NCBI GenBank assembly: GCA_012959765.1
Contig: DUCO01000030.1
Location: forward strand, 124,001 to 188,000
From: Dehalococcoidia bacterium
GTDB taxonomy: Bacteria > Chloroflexota > Dehalococcoidia > Lucifugimonadales > Lucifugimonadaceae
Reading direction: 5' to 3'
DNA length: 64,000 nucleotides
Shown: positions 49,383 to 58,666 of the stretch, one piece after another
Position numbering within the stretch: the stretch's first letter is position 1
How the letters are laid out: each line of letters starts with the position of its first letter
Program-made: the position numbers and the translations under genes
The notes under the pieces: generated by a model
Told to the model about the DNA's origin: nothing
Databases searched by the model: none
The model's input: the letters and a program-made list of their open reading frames with translations, nothing else

Positions 49383-51455
49383 CTAAGTCGTCGGTGCAGT
49401 CCCGCCAGGCTTGTCACCAGAATCATCAGTCGCATCCCCAGAAGCACCACCCTCAGGGTCATCACCCCAATCCTTCGGAATGGAGAATCCCGTCGAAGCA
49501 GCAGCCGAAGCACTAGATCCCGTATACCCGGGGCCACCACCCAATCGCTCGCCCTTTTCGCCACCCAGCTTCGGCAACACGATGCCAATAGCAAACGCAA
49601 CCAACCCGGCGATAATCCCCGGCACAGTCTGGTTGCGCCAGCCCTGCTGCCAGGAACCAAGAGCACGTTCGAATCGAACGTTCAGCTCACCGCTCAACAG
49701 CTCGGCACTCAACCTCGGGTAATCATCCATAAATTCGTCACTAACCCGACTGCCATAATCCGGCAGGTACTCCGTCGCAATGCTGTTGAACGACCACGCC
49801 ACCGCAATCCCGCCGTAAACAAGTAACCCACATACAACCGCAACGCCACCGGCCCACTTGAGCCGACTCGCCCAGTCTCGTCCACCGATCATTGCGATAG
49901 CCAGCAGCGGCAGCAGCACCAAAACCCACAACAGCCATCGAACCGAAAGTGCTGTCTTTACATATCCACGAACATCGTCGAGCTGCAACAATTCCGCTGC
50001 GCTGAGATTATCTGTGATGTTCTTTTCGGTTATCAGCACCCCGTCTGCCAGTATCCGCAGTGCTTCTTCAGCGTCTGCGCGTGACTGCCGATCGCCCGGT
50101 GTAGACATTGCATCGGTCAGATCCTGCTCAGTAAAGCTGACACCCTCAATGATCTGGTCTCGATACTCGTTGATGCTGTCCAGAGAACCGCCAAGCTGGG
50201 CATCGAAATCTGCCTGTGTATAGGAAACAACGCTCGGCACCTGCTGGTCGATAAACGAACTAACCTGAGCGTCCATGATCGGGCCAAAGGTGGCCAACGC
50301 TACATCAATCGTTGCCTGACCACCGGCTACACAACGTGGCAACTGCCGGGAAGCCAAATCTTGACTCGCGCCCAGCACATCGGCAGGCGTAGTACACGTA
50401 CCGATATCGCCAAGAGTTGAGCTAAGTTTCTTTCGAGCGAGATCCTGCAATTCGCCCGTTGCAGCTACCTTACGGTCACTCAAATCAACCGAGTAGCCAA
50501 GTGAATCCGCGGTACCAGCCAGATAGCCGATCAAAGAGTCAATCACGCCCTCGCCCTGAGCCTGTACCCAATCCGGCGGTGCAATGACTTCGAATGCGCC
50601 CACAACCTCAACTTCGGTCAACGAAATTCCAAATCCGACAGAGGTAGATTGCGCAACAGTCTGCTGAATCAGTGGGTCAACCACCTGGCTGAACACCAGG
50701 TTGTAAAGAGTATCGCCGTCGCTCAGTTTGTCTTTGAGTAACTGGCCGGCAACAACAATCCGATCGCCAAACTGCAGCTTCACTGTGAACGTATCTGTAT
50801 CACCCGCAAAGTACGGCGTAACCTCGTCAATGGCCCCAAACAGCTGACCTTCAAGCCACTCAGGGGCAAAGATCAACCGTGCGTTGGTTTCCAGTTCCTC
50901 CGGAGTGAAACTAATCCCCAGCGCCTGCTCCGTGACCTGATCCGAAAGCGAGTCGAGCTGCGGCACCAGCAGGTCTTCAATAACCCGCTCCGTCAGTTCC
51001 AAATCAGATACGATTTTCCGAGCGGCCGCGGGTACCGAACGAACTCGTTCCTGTACTTCTAGATCGATCGTGAATTCGTCAACCTGACCACGAGCATAAG
51101 GCACCAAATCGTTCAAGCTTTCTTCAAACTTTTCCTGCACATACTCCCGCGGCAAAAGTGTTTCGATAAGGTCTGTAATCGCAAGAGAAGCGGCGTCTAT
51201 ATCGTCGAACTTGAGAACCGCAGGAGCAGATTCCTCCCCAAGACCAGAGTTGACCTCGATCCCCTTCTCCACCATGTCGTGAACCAAATTGCCAACGATG
51301 TTGTCGTATACATAGTCGTACATCTCCGCATCGTGCAGCATCCCGGTAACCACGTCGGCGTCCGACGCTGTGTCCACGACCTGATTCACCGTTGTGGCGA
51401 TGAAAAACAGGATAAAGAACACGCCAGTTAGCAAAACAGCGAGTAGGTTTCGCAT
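49383..51455 (-). CDS. Large membrane-anchored protein with three about-95-residue repeats
   Basis: About 690 residues from ATG 51455 (GGAG 7 nt upstream; the tracked start adds nine). An N-terminal span LLAVLLTGVFFILFFIAT is followed by a long extracytoplasmic region. Three repeats are anchored by PREYVQEKFEESLNDLVPYA, APEWLEGQLFGAIDEVTPYF and APPDWVQAQGEGVIDSLIGYL (residues about 111, 207 and 302). Two to three further spans come near the C-terminus (WLLWVLVLLPLLAIAMIGG; IIAGLVAFAIGIVLPKLGG), then a Gly/Asp/Ser-rich tail. I do not recognise the family. An extracytoplasmic load-bearing or scaffold role is only a guess. Confidence 0.7.
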   Translation of the reverse strand: MRNLLAVLLTGVFFILFFIATTVNQVVDTASDADVVTGMLHDAEMYDYVYDNIVGNLVHDMVEKGIEVNSGLGEESAPAVLKFDDIDAASLAITDLIETLLPREYVQEKFEESLNDLVPYARGQVDEFTIDLEVQERVRSVPAAARKIVSDLELTERVIEDLLVPQLDSLSDQVTEQALGISFTPEELETNARLIFAPEWLEGQLFGAIDEVTPYFAGDTDTFTVKLQFGDRIVVAGQLLKDKLSDGDTLYNLVFSQVVDPLIQQTVAQSTSVGFGISLTEVEVVGAFEVIAPPDWVQAQGEGVIDSLIGYLAGTADSLGYSVDLSDRKVAATGELQDLARKKLSSTLGDIGTCTTPADVLGASQDLASRQLPRCVAGGQATIDVALATFGPIMDAQVSSFIDQQVPSVVSYTQADFDAQLGGSLDSINEYRDQIIEGVSFTEQDLTDAMSTPGDRQSRADAEEALRILADGVLITEKNITDNLSAAELLQLDDVRGYVKTALSVRWLLWVLVLLPLLAIAMIGGRDWASRLKWAGGVAVVCGLLVYGGIAVAWSFNSIATEYLPDYGSRVSDEFMDDYPRLSAELLSGELNVRFERALGSWQQGWRNQTVPGIIAGLVAFAIGIVLPKLGGEKGERLGGGPGYTGSSASAAASTGFSIPKDWGDDPEGGASGDATDDSGDKPGGTAPTT

Positions 51456-51570
51456 CAACACTCTCCGCACAAACACTTGCAAAAATCAGTCGGAATTCTG
51501 TCGAGTCTAGCAACCCACAGGCTGCGGAAACGTTAATAAAGGTGTGAGTTCGGAACAAGTTGGGTTGTAA

Positions 51571-52293
51571 TCAACCCCTCCCCAGATAGTCCTGACCCAG
51601 TGGCAGCACAATCGCCTCAAGCATGTTCGCATCAGCCGCGAGAGTGGCCATTAGCAGCGCTGTCTTGCCCATATCAGCCGTTGAAATCAGCGGCTCAGGA
51701 CCTTCATCTCGACCCGTTGCAGACTTGCCATCTCCACGTCGCTCCACCATTACGTTTCCGGGGTGAAGCGCACTCACAGCGATCCCGTGATCACGACCCT
51801 CAAGCGCCAGCGACTGAGTAAGCCCCCAAACAGCGTGCTTGCTTGTTGTGTAAGGCGCTGAACTGTGGCGTGGCTTCTGAGCTGCGATGCGGCCGATGTT
51901 GATGATGCGGCCACCACCCTGCTTCTTCATGATTTTGAAAGCTTCACGTGACCCCAGAAACGGACCCATAACGTTCACCTGTAACACCCGCTGCCACTGC
52001 TCCATCGTAAGGTCCTCAACCGGGCCACCGTCGAACGCACCATAGTTGTTCACCATAATATCGAGCCTGCCGAACTGGTCCATCGTCTTGGCGAACAGGC
52101 TGATCATCTGCTCTTCGTTCGTGACATCGGTCTGAATCGCAACAACGGTTCCGCCATTGCTCGAAAGTTCAACGGCTGCAGCATCAAGTCGCTCGGCACC
52201 CCGTGCGGCTATAACTACCGCACAACCTTCATCGACAAACGCCTTGGCGATCCCCTTGCCAATCCCCGATCCGCCTCCGGTTATGATCGCCAT
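51571..52293 (-). CDS. Short-chain dehydrogenase/reductase (N-terminus possibly truncated by TAG)
   Basis: A 240-residue SDR. The NAD(P) motif TGGGSGIGKGIA (TGxxxGIG), NNYGAF (NNxG) and the catalytic Y-x-x-x-K in SAPYTTSKHA are present. The catalytic Ser position is INIGRIAAQ, where Gly or Arg replaces the usual Ser, so activity is doubtful. The expected start is ATG 52314 with AGGAG 7 nt upstream, but its third codon is TAG (ATG GGT TAG CTC GAC GGA AAA ATG). LDGK is the normal SDR lead-in. The only usable start after that is ATG 52293. Confidence 0.75.
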   Translation of the reverse strand: MAIITGGGSGIGKGIAKAFVDEGCAVVIAARGAERLDAAAVELSSNGGTVVAIQTDVTNEEQMISLFAKTMDQFGRLDIMVNNYGAFDGGPVEDLTMEQWQRVLQVNVMGPFLGSREAFKIMKKQGGGRIINIGRIAAQKPRHSSAPYTTSKHAVWGLTQSLALEGRDHGIAVSALHPGNVMVERRGDGKSATGRDEGPEPLISTADMGKTALLMATLAADANMLEAIVLPLGQDYLGRG

Positions 52294-52369
52294 TTTTCCG
52301 TCGAGCTAACCCATTAGTTATCTCCTGAAACTTTCACTGCCTAACCGATATATAAATCATAATTAGTTG

Positions 52370-53842
52370 TCATTCGGTCTCTGGTGTCTTTGTATAAACC
52401 TTCGTGCGGAAAGCCGCAAACAGTGCAATGGCCGTAATTACCGCCAACACCCGGAAGGAAAGACTCCAACCAGCAAGGAACGCACGAGAAACGTCCTCAC
52501 CTGCATCAGCCAGTTCGCCAAGATCAACCTCAGCACCTCGACTCAGCATGATCCCTGCGATTACCGCAATCGTCAGGGCCTGTCCAATCACGCTACCCAC
52601 ATTTCTAACCAGATTCAGGAACGCGCTCATCGAACCCAGATCGCCCTTCCCAACGGTCGAAAGCGTGGCGCTCATGTTTGGTGCCATCCACAGCCCCATC
52701 GCCGTACCGTTCAGGAACAGCGCGGGCACCACGATCCACAGCGGTGTGTCGCTCACGAACAACGAGAACACGATGTTCGTCACCACCATCAAACCGATTC
52801 CTACAAACGTAAATACCCGGAATCCGTACCGGTCCGACAGTCTGCCAGACATCTGAGATGCGAGACCCATTCCAGCAGCCCCAACGAACATGATCATCCC
52901 GGCTGAACGCTGGTCATACCCCATGAAACTCTGAACGAAAATCGGCATCAGGAAAAACGTTGCAGAACCTCCGACAAATGCTAAGAACCGGGTCGAAGTG
53001 GACCATGTAAACGTTGAATTCTTGAAGAACCGCAAATTAATCATGGGGTCGGGAACACGCAGTTCCCACCAGACGAGGAACGCGAACAACGCGATGCTGA
53101 GAATGAAGCCACCAATGATCGGAAGCGAACCCCATTCAAACGCGAACGGATTCGAGATCGTGATGATCAACGCCGTAAGCGCACCGGCCGAAGCAAACGC
53201 TCCCGCCCAGTCGTACTTCGATCCGATTTTTCGTGCGACCGAGCCGATCCGCGAATCATCAAGAACGATGACCGCCAGAACGATTCCGATCACGTTCGGA
53301 ATTAGCGTGACCAAAAATATCGCCCGCCAGCCAAAATCCTGAATAATCGGCCCCGCAATGATCGGCCCCGATGCAGCGCCAATCGCTACGGCAGTAGTGA
53401 TCAATCCAAGCGCTTTGCCCCGCTCTTTTTCGGGGAACACGCCAACGATAATCGCAAACACAACCGCCTGCCCCATCGCACTGCCTATCGACATCACAAC
53501 CCGTGACCCGATCAGCATCGGCAGGTTCTGCGACGTGAACGCAAGCAATCCACCAGCGATGAAAAACATCAATCCCGCAATGTGGAATTTCTTGCGACCG
53601 GTGATATCGGCAACCCGCCCGAGCGGCAGCATGATTGCGCTGATGACCAGAGCAGTGGATATAACGACCCACGTTACAGCCCGAAGTGTGACCTTGAACT
53701 CGTCAGCAATCGACGATAGCGCCAGCGAAACGATCGAGAAGTCGAGAACCATCGCGAACAGGGCTATTGCGACCGTCCAGAACACCTTCCAGTGGTAATT
53801 ACTGGACGGACTATCGAGCTGCGTATCAGGTTCAGTTGTCAA
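52370..53842 (-). CDS. DHA2-family (EmrB/QacA-like) MFS exporter
   Basis: A 490-residue secondary exporter with about 14 hydrophobic spans. VAIALFAMVLDFSIVSLALSSIA is TM1 with the D-x-x-I-V motif of DHA2 pumps. GRVADITGRKKFHIAG is motif A, and GVFPEKERGKALGLIT and the GAASGPIIAGPIIQDFGWRAIFLVTL motif C region follow. Transport of drugs, dyes or metabolites by proton antiport is the family role. It lies upstream of the SDR gene on the same strand with a 76-nt gap. Substrate unknown. Confidence 0.85.
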   Translation of the reverse strand: MTTEPDTQLDSPSSNYHWKVFWTVAIALFAMVLDFSIVSLALSSIADEFKVTLRAVTWVVISTALVISAIMLPLGRVADITGRKKFHIAGLMFFIAGGLLAFTSQNLPMLIGSRVVMSIGSAMGQAVVFAIIVGVFPEKERGKALGLITTAVAIGAASGPIIAGPIIQDFGWRAIFLVTLIPNVIGIVLAVIVLDDSRIGSVARKIGSKYDWAGAFASAGALTALIITISNPFAFEWGSLPIIGGFILSIALFAFLVWWELRVPDPMINLRFFKNSTFTWSTSTRFLAFVGGSATFFLMPIFVQSFMGYDQRSAGMIMFVGAAGMGLASQMSGRLSDRYGFRVFTFVGIGLMVVTNIVFSLFVSDTPLWIVVPALFLNGTAMGLWMAPNMSATLSTVGKGDLGSMSAFLNLVRNVGSVIGQALTIAVIAGIMLSRGAEVDLGELADAGEDVSRAFLAGWSLSFRVLAVITAIALFAAFRTKVYTKTPETE

Positions 53843-54028
53843 AGGGCGCGTCTATGTCTCAGTCGTTGTGCAGGAGCGCCGACCCAAACTGCTGAGCCAA
53901 CGGAAAAAAGTATAGACCCGCGCTAGACGCTTGGGCGATTGATTCAAACTCAATCGTGATAATCTCCCCTCGCCCTGCCCGATTCTCCAGGCTGAACAAC
54001 CACCAAACAACGATTATCGGAGCGAAAT

Positions 54029-55042
54029 TTGTCGAGTGAACCACACCAACCCTTACGAGTGGTAATTCCGCCTGTGCCAGAAGGCGTTAGCGCCGCGGAA
54101 TGGTGGCCTGTAAGCGTTGAAGTCGAATGGGTCGAAACTCCATACGTCGATAACAAGCCCGATCCTGCAGTGCTATCCAACGCCGATATCTACATCGGAA
54201 CCGATTTCACCGCCGAAATGGGCACAGCCGCAACCTCACTCAAGGCGATTCTCATTGCTGCAGCCGGCTACGACCGAATCGAGCCTTCAGCAATTCCGCA
54301 AGGCGTCATAGTCGCCAATGCCTATCACCACGAAGCACCGATCGCCGAGTGGGTGATGTCGGTAGCAGTGGCGCTCGACCACGATCTATTCAAGAGCGAG
54401 CGAACATTCAGGTCCGGCGACTGGTCGCAGTGGCCATCACGCTTCGGCTCATACCGAGAACTCTACGGACGAACGTTCGGAATTATCGGCTACGGTGCGA
54501 TCGGCAAGCGAGTGGCCCGACTCGCCAGTGCCTACGACATGAAAGTGATCGCAGCAGGTCGGCGCGCTGAAACGGCAGAAGAAGCCAAAGCCGACAACGT
54601 CGAATACGGTGCGGGACAAGAAGCGATGGACCGTGTGCTCAGCGAATCGGACTTCGTGCTTATCTCAACCCCGCTTATCGATGCCACTCGTGGCTTGATT
54701 GGCGAAAGAGAAATCGGCCTGATGCGCCAAAACGCATATCTCATCAACCCCGCACGAGGTCACATCGTCGACGAAAAAGCTTTGTACGACGCTGTATCGA
54801 GCCGCTCAATCACCGGTGCAGCCATAGACGTCTGGTACGAATACCCGGTTGGTTCCGACGACGCTCCACGCCCATCGAAATACCCGTTCTGGGAACTCGA
54901 CAACGTGATCATGACTCCCCATCACTCCGGGGCAACCGTCGGAACACGAGATCGCCGCGCAGCAACAGTAGCCGCCAACATCGACCATCTAAGCCGTGGC
55001 GAAAAACTAGAAAACATCCTCAACGACATCTCCACGATTTAG
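54029..55042 (+). CDS. D-2-hydroxyacid dehydrogenase (third paralogue)
   Basis: 337 residues. The NAD domain starts YGRTFGIIGYGAIGKRVARLASAYDM. Catalytic Arg is in LINPARGHIVDEKAL, with the late part ITGAAIDVWYEYPV. The Glu that normally lies in DVxExEP is in WYEYPVGSDD, and His is in MTPHHSGATVG. Start TTG 54029 with GGAG 7 nt upstream (MSSEPHQPL). A lineage with WYRYP/WYEYP is common in SAR202-type gene sets. Oxidises or reduces a 2-hydroxy/2-oxo acid pair. Unlinked to the other two copies. Confidence 0.83.
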   Translation: MSSEPHQPLRVVIPPVPEGVSAAEWWPVSVEVEWVETPYVDNKPDPAVLSNADIYIGTDFTAEMGTAATSLKAILIAAAGYDRIEPSAIPQGVIVANAYHHEAPIAEWVMSVAVALDHDLFKSERTFRSGDWSQWPSRFGSYRELYGRTFGIIGYGAIGKRVARLASAYDMKVIAAGRRAETAEEAKADNVEYGAGQEAMDRVLSESDFVLISTPLIDATRGLIGEREIGLMRQNAYLINPARGHIVDEKALYDAVSSRSITGAAIDVWYEYPVGSDDAPRPSKYPFWELDNVIMTPHHSGATVGTRDRRAATVAANIDHLSRGEKLENILNDISTI

Positions 55043-55073
55043 ACAGGGAGAAAGCGCCCACACTCGAACACTC

Positions 55074-55120
55074 ATTTCCCGAGCGAAGTCATCGAAGCCG
55101 AGGGACCTAGAGGGGTCGCG
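55074..55120 (+). repeat. 47-nt dispersed repeat, copy 2
   Basis: ATTTCCCGAGCGAAGTCATC and the following GAAGCCGAGGGACCTAGAGG match 49278-49324 over 41 of 47 positions. Confidence 0.75.
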
Positions 55121-55177
55121 AGCAAGTCGCCAGTGCAGAACACCCCGCCCATAAAGCCCAACACGCCACGCCACGAA

Positions 55178-55948
55178 CTACTTCCCCGCCCGCTGCCTAC
55201 ACGCCTCATACAGCACTATCCCAGCACTCACCGATGCGTTCAGCGAAGAAAGCTGACCCGCCATCGGAATCGAAGCGATCTGATCGCAGTTCTCTCGCAC
55301 CAACCGAGAAAGACCCTTGCCCTCCGAACCAACAACTAGCACCACCGGACCCGTGAAATCCGCCTCGGTGTACTCAACATCGCCATCGGCATCCAAACCG
55401 ATCACCAGCATCCCAAGCTCTTTCAGCCTTTCGATAGTCCGGTTCAAATTGCCAACCCGTGAAACCTTCACATGCTCCAGCGCTCCAGCCGAAGCTCGTA
55501 CCGCCCCAGCCGTAATCCCAACCGCCCGACGCTCAGGAATGATCAGACCATGCGCCCCCGCCGCATCGGCGGTTCGAGCAATGGCACCAAGATTGTGCGG
55601 ATCCTGAATACCGTCCAGCATCACCAGTAATGGCGGCTGATCACCAGTCTCGGCACCCAACATCAGTTCTTCAGGGTCGTGGTACCGAGGATCGGGAACC
55701 ACAGCGATAACGCCCTGGCTCTTCTTCGTCTGCGACTGCGCCTCGAGTTCCTTGCGAGAAACCGCCTCAACCTCAATGCCCTTTTCCGACGCCAGCATCA
55801 CGATTTCCTGTAGTTGCAGTCCCAAATCGGAATCTTCAACCATCAACAGCCGTTCGATATCGCGTCCTGCACGAAGTGATTCCAGCACGGCGCGCCGTCC
55901 TTCAACCGTTTGCCCGTGAACCTTTTTTGCCCGAGAGAATCGTGACAT
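55178..55948 (-). CDS. rlmB: 23S rRNA (guanosine-2251) 2'-O-methyltransferase family (TrmH/SpoU)
   Basis: Methylates rRNA ribose in the ribosomal P-loop region. 256 residues from ATG 55948 (MSRFSRAKKVHGQTVEGRRAVLE), where the substrate-binding domain starts. The tracked start at 56059 adds 37 residues with no family match. SPOUT-class trefoil-knot motifs are HNLGAIARTADAAGAHGLIIP (1), VVLVVGSEGKGLSRLVRENCD (2) and IPMAGQLSSLNASVSAGIVLYE (3). RlmB is the best fit, although other TrmH-family methyltransferases share these motifs. Monocistronic. Confidence 0.88.
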   Translation of the reverse strand: MSRFSRAKKVHGQTVEGRRAVLESLRAGRDIERLLMVEDSDLGLQLQEIVMLASEKGIEVEAVSRKELEAQSQTKKSQGVIAVVPDPRYHDPEELMLGAETGDQPPLLVMLDGIQDPHNLGAIARTADAAGAHGLIIPERRAVGITAGAVRASAGALEHVKVSRVGNLNRTIERLKELGMLVIGLDADGDVEYTEADFTGPVVLVVGSEGKGLSRLVRENCDQIASIPMAGQLSSLNASVSAGIVLYEACRQRAGK

Positions 55949-56133
55949 TTCAAACCTGAATAATCTTTGATTGGTGAGGATGACCGGTGTCATCGCAGAA
56001 ATAATTACTAAAGAAGTGTAAGTTTCATCGACGCTGCACGCCATCAGCACCGGGTGCAATCAAAGTCGATAGCGGCAGCAGAACCACACTCCGCCAATCT
56101 CCTACAAGCTCAAAACGTACAAAGGAACCAGAA

Positions 56134-56898
56134 ATGGCACGGGAACGCGAATACAGCATAAATCAGCTGAAGAAGACCATCGATGAAGGCGGAGTTGGCG
56201 TGATTGCCAACGGCCCAAATAATTCAGACATGTGCGATTTTCTGGGTAACGTCGGATTCGACGCTGCGTTCGTCGATTTCGAGCACGGTGGCGTTTCCTG
56301 GGCCGAACTCGCCGATATCAGCCGTGCCTGCGAACTCTGGGGCATGTCGAGCGTAGTCCGTGTAAACAAGCTCGACGAAGCGCTCATACTGCGCACCCTC
56401 GACCAGGGCGCAAGTGCGGTGATGATTCCGCACATCATTACGGTTGCTCAGGCCGAACTGGCCGCAAGTGCCTGCAAATACCCGCCAAAAGGCGTACGAG
56501 GTGTGGCTGGTGGGCGGCGGGCTTACGGAGTTGACGATTATTTCCAGAGGTCAGACGCAGAAGTCCAGTGCATCGCACTAATCGAAGATTTCGAAGCTAT
56601 CGACAATCTGCCCGAACTCACCAAAGTAGCCGGCATCGACATCTTCTACGTAGCGCCATCCGATATGGCAGCCTCGATGGGCCACACCGGAAACCCCGAC
56701 CACCCTGAAGTTCAGGCAGCGCTCGAACGTGCCATCCGGCTCGTGATCGAAGGTGGCGGAGTAGCCGGCACCCTGGCAAACGACACCAATCTCGACAAGT
56801 TTCTTGCCATGGGCGTGAAATGCATTGGCGTCCCCTGGCAACTGTGGCTGAAACAGTCGGCAGAGGCGTTTATTGAACGCACTCGTTCGACAAAGTGA
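56134..56898 (+). CDS. HpcH/HpaI-family aldolase (second paralogue)
   Basis: 254 residues, metal-dependent aldolase. Landmarks are VDFEHGGVSWAEL (active-site His), AVMIPHI, KGVRGVAGGRRAYGV, IALIEDFEAIDNL (metal Glu) and FYVAPSDMAASMGHTGN (metal Asp). It is related to GarL/HpaI and probably releases pyruvate from a 2-oxo-3-deoxy acid. It is followed after a 200-nt gap by the ALDH gene and then a DHDPS-like gene, which fits degradation of oxidised sugar acids. The start ATG 56134 has AAGGAACCAGAA upstream. Confidence 0.83.
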   Translation: MAREREYSINQLKKTIDEGGVGVIANGPNNSDMCDFLGNVGFDAAFVDFEHGGVSWAELADISRACELWGMSSVVRVNKLDEALILRTLDQGASAVMIPHIITVAQAELAASACKYPPKGVRGVAGGRRAYGVDDYFQRSDAEVQCIALIEDFEAIDNLPELTKVAGIDIFYVAPSDMAASMGHTGNPDHPEVQAALERAIRLVIEGGGVAGTLANDTNLDKFLAMGVKCIGVPWQLWLKQSAEAFIERTRSTK

Positions 56899-57099
56899 GC
56901 CTAATAGCCAATTCAGCATGACCATTCAAACCCACTGCGCTATTGGAGATTGCACGTACTGAGTTACGCGGGAGTGCAGTCGCTCACAAAAGCGCGTCAG
57001 TCACCGGCCTTTCTCACATGATCGCTACAACACCGGGCCGACCATAGCGTAATGTATGTCCCAAAGAATCCGATCTCTCGACGTACGGAAGGAAATGTG

Positions 57100-58560
57100 A
57101 TGGCTGAGCGGTATCAAAACTATGTAAACGGAGTCTGGAACGACGCTTCATCTGGCGACGTATCGACCAGTACAAACCCGGCAGATTATTCAGATCTCAT
57201 TGGTGAATTTCAGGCATCATCAAAAGCCGATGTCGACACTGCGATAACCGCAGCTCACGATGTGAAAGAAAGCTGGCGACGAACTTCTTCACTCGCACGA
57301 GGCGGTTACCTGCTCAAGGCAGCGTCGTACCTCGAAGCTAATCTTGAAGAATATGCGCAGGCCGTAACCCGGGAATCAGGAAAGGCAATCCTCGAATCAC
57401 GTGGCGAAGTTGGGCGAGCAATCGCACTGCTCCAGTACTACGGCGTCGAAGGCTCCAACCCTGTCGGATCGGTCGTCCCATCCGTAAACCCCGCCATCCT
57501 GCTCTACACAAACCGAATGCCCCTCGGCGTAGTCAGCCTCATCACACCGTGGAACTTCCCGATCGCTATCCCGATCTGGAAAATGGCACCGGCCCTCGTC
57601 TACGGAAACACCATCGTGCTAAAACCAGCTTCGGCAACGCCGCACGTTGCCACGCTCATCGCCCGCATGTGGGAAGCTGTCGATCTACCGGCAGGCGTGT
57701 TCAACCTCGTAACCGGCTCTGGTGCAGCAGTTGGCGACGAACTCATCACTAACTCAAAAGTAGCGGCGATATCGTTCACTGGCTCAACCCGAATCGGAAT
57801 GAACATCGCATCGCAGGCAGCACAACGCGGCAAACGCTACCAGCTCGAAATGGGCGGTAAGAACCCGGTCATCGTCCTTCCCGACGCCGACCTTGAGCAG
57901 GCAGCCGAAATCACCGTTTCAGGTGCAATGAAATACTCAGGCCAAAAATGTACCGCCACATCACGAGCCATCGTCGTGGGCAACATCATGGAAGAGTTCA
58001 CAAACATGGTTGTCGAAAAGACCAACGCCCTTAAAATCGGTCCTGGCTCCGACCCGGATTCGATAATCGTTCCGGTGATCGACCAGGCGTCCAAAGACAA
58101 CATCACTTCCATGATCGCCCGTGGAGTCGCCGATGGCGGTTCAGTGCTGGCTGGTGGCGGAGTCCCGAGTGGCTCCGACTACGGCAACGGAACGTTCGTC
58201 CAGCCAACCGTAATCAACAACGTGGCAGTCGATGCCTACGTCGCCTGCGAAGAAATCTTCGGCCCTGTGCTGTCGATTCTCCCCGCAGGTGATGCCGAAG
58301 ATGCCCTCAACATCGCCAACTCAGTCGAATACGGCCTGAGCGCTGGCATATTCACCCGTGACCTCAACTCGGTGCTCGACTTCGCCGATCGAATCGAATC
58401 CGGTGTGGTCAAGATCAACGGTGAAACTGCAGGTCTCGAACCTCAGGTACCGTTCGGCGGTATGAAAGCCAGCTCGTCAGGAGACCGTGAGCAAGGCAAG
58501 GCAGCGATCGAATTCTTCACTCAGACGAAGACGATCTACGTCGACCGAAGTGCAACCTAG
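57100..58560 (+). CDS. Aldehyde dehydrogenase (NAD(P)-dependent)
   Basis: Oxidises an aldehyde or semialdehyde to the acid. 486 residues from ATG 57100 (AAGGAAA upstream; the tracked 57052 start adds 16). ALDH motifs are TPWNFPIAIPIWKMAPALVYGNTIVLKPAS, SFTGSTRIG, LEMGGKNPVIVLP (catalytic Glu), GQKCTATSR (catalytic Cys) and EEIFGPVLSI. In a sugar-acid setting with a DHDPS-like enzyme, 2-oxoglutarate semialdehyde is a likely substrate, which is inference. 107 nt separates the stop from the next gene's ATG. Confidence 0.9.
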   Translation: MAERYQNYVNGVWNDASSGDVSTSTNPADYSDLIGEFQASSKADVDTAITAAHDVKESWRRTSSLARGGYLLKAASYLEANLEEYAQAVTRESGKAILESRGEVGRAIALLQYYGVEGSNPVGSVVPSVNPAILLYTNRMPLGVVSLITPWNFPIAIPIWKMAPALVYGNTIVLKPASATPHVATLIARMWEAVDLPAGVFNLVTGSGAAVGDELITNSKVAAISFTGSTRIGMNIASQAAQRGKRYQLEMGGKNPVIVLPDADLEQAAEITVSGAMKYSGQKCTATSRAIVVGNIMEEFTNMVVEKTNALKIGPGSDPDSIIVPVIDQASKDNITSMIARGVADGGSVLAGGGVPSGSDYGNGTFVQPTVINNVAVDAYVACEEIFGPVLSILPAGDAEDALNIANSVEYGLSAGIFTRDLNSVLDFADRIESGVVKINGETAGLEPQVPFGGMKASSSGDREQGKAAIEFFTQTKTIYVDRSAT

Positions 58561-58666
58561 CCCTCATCCCTGATAGCTTATGGCTCGGTGGTCAATGAAA
58601 AAATTGATCACCGGGCTGCGCCACCAAGTAACATCGGTGTCCAATTCGATCATTCGGGGGTTTTCA

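Noticed and set aside
5863-52314. Stop-codon reassignment or selenocysteine to explain in-frame TAG/TGA
   Set aside because: Genes end normally at TAA, TAG and TGA throughout, and the interrupted genes also have frameshifts. No SECIS-like structure was recognised after the hydrolase TGA.
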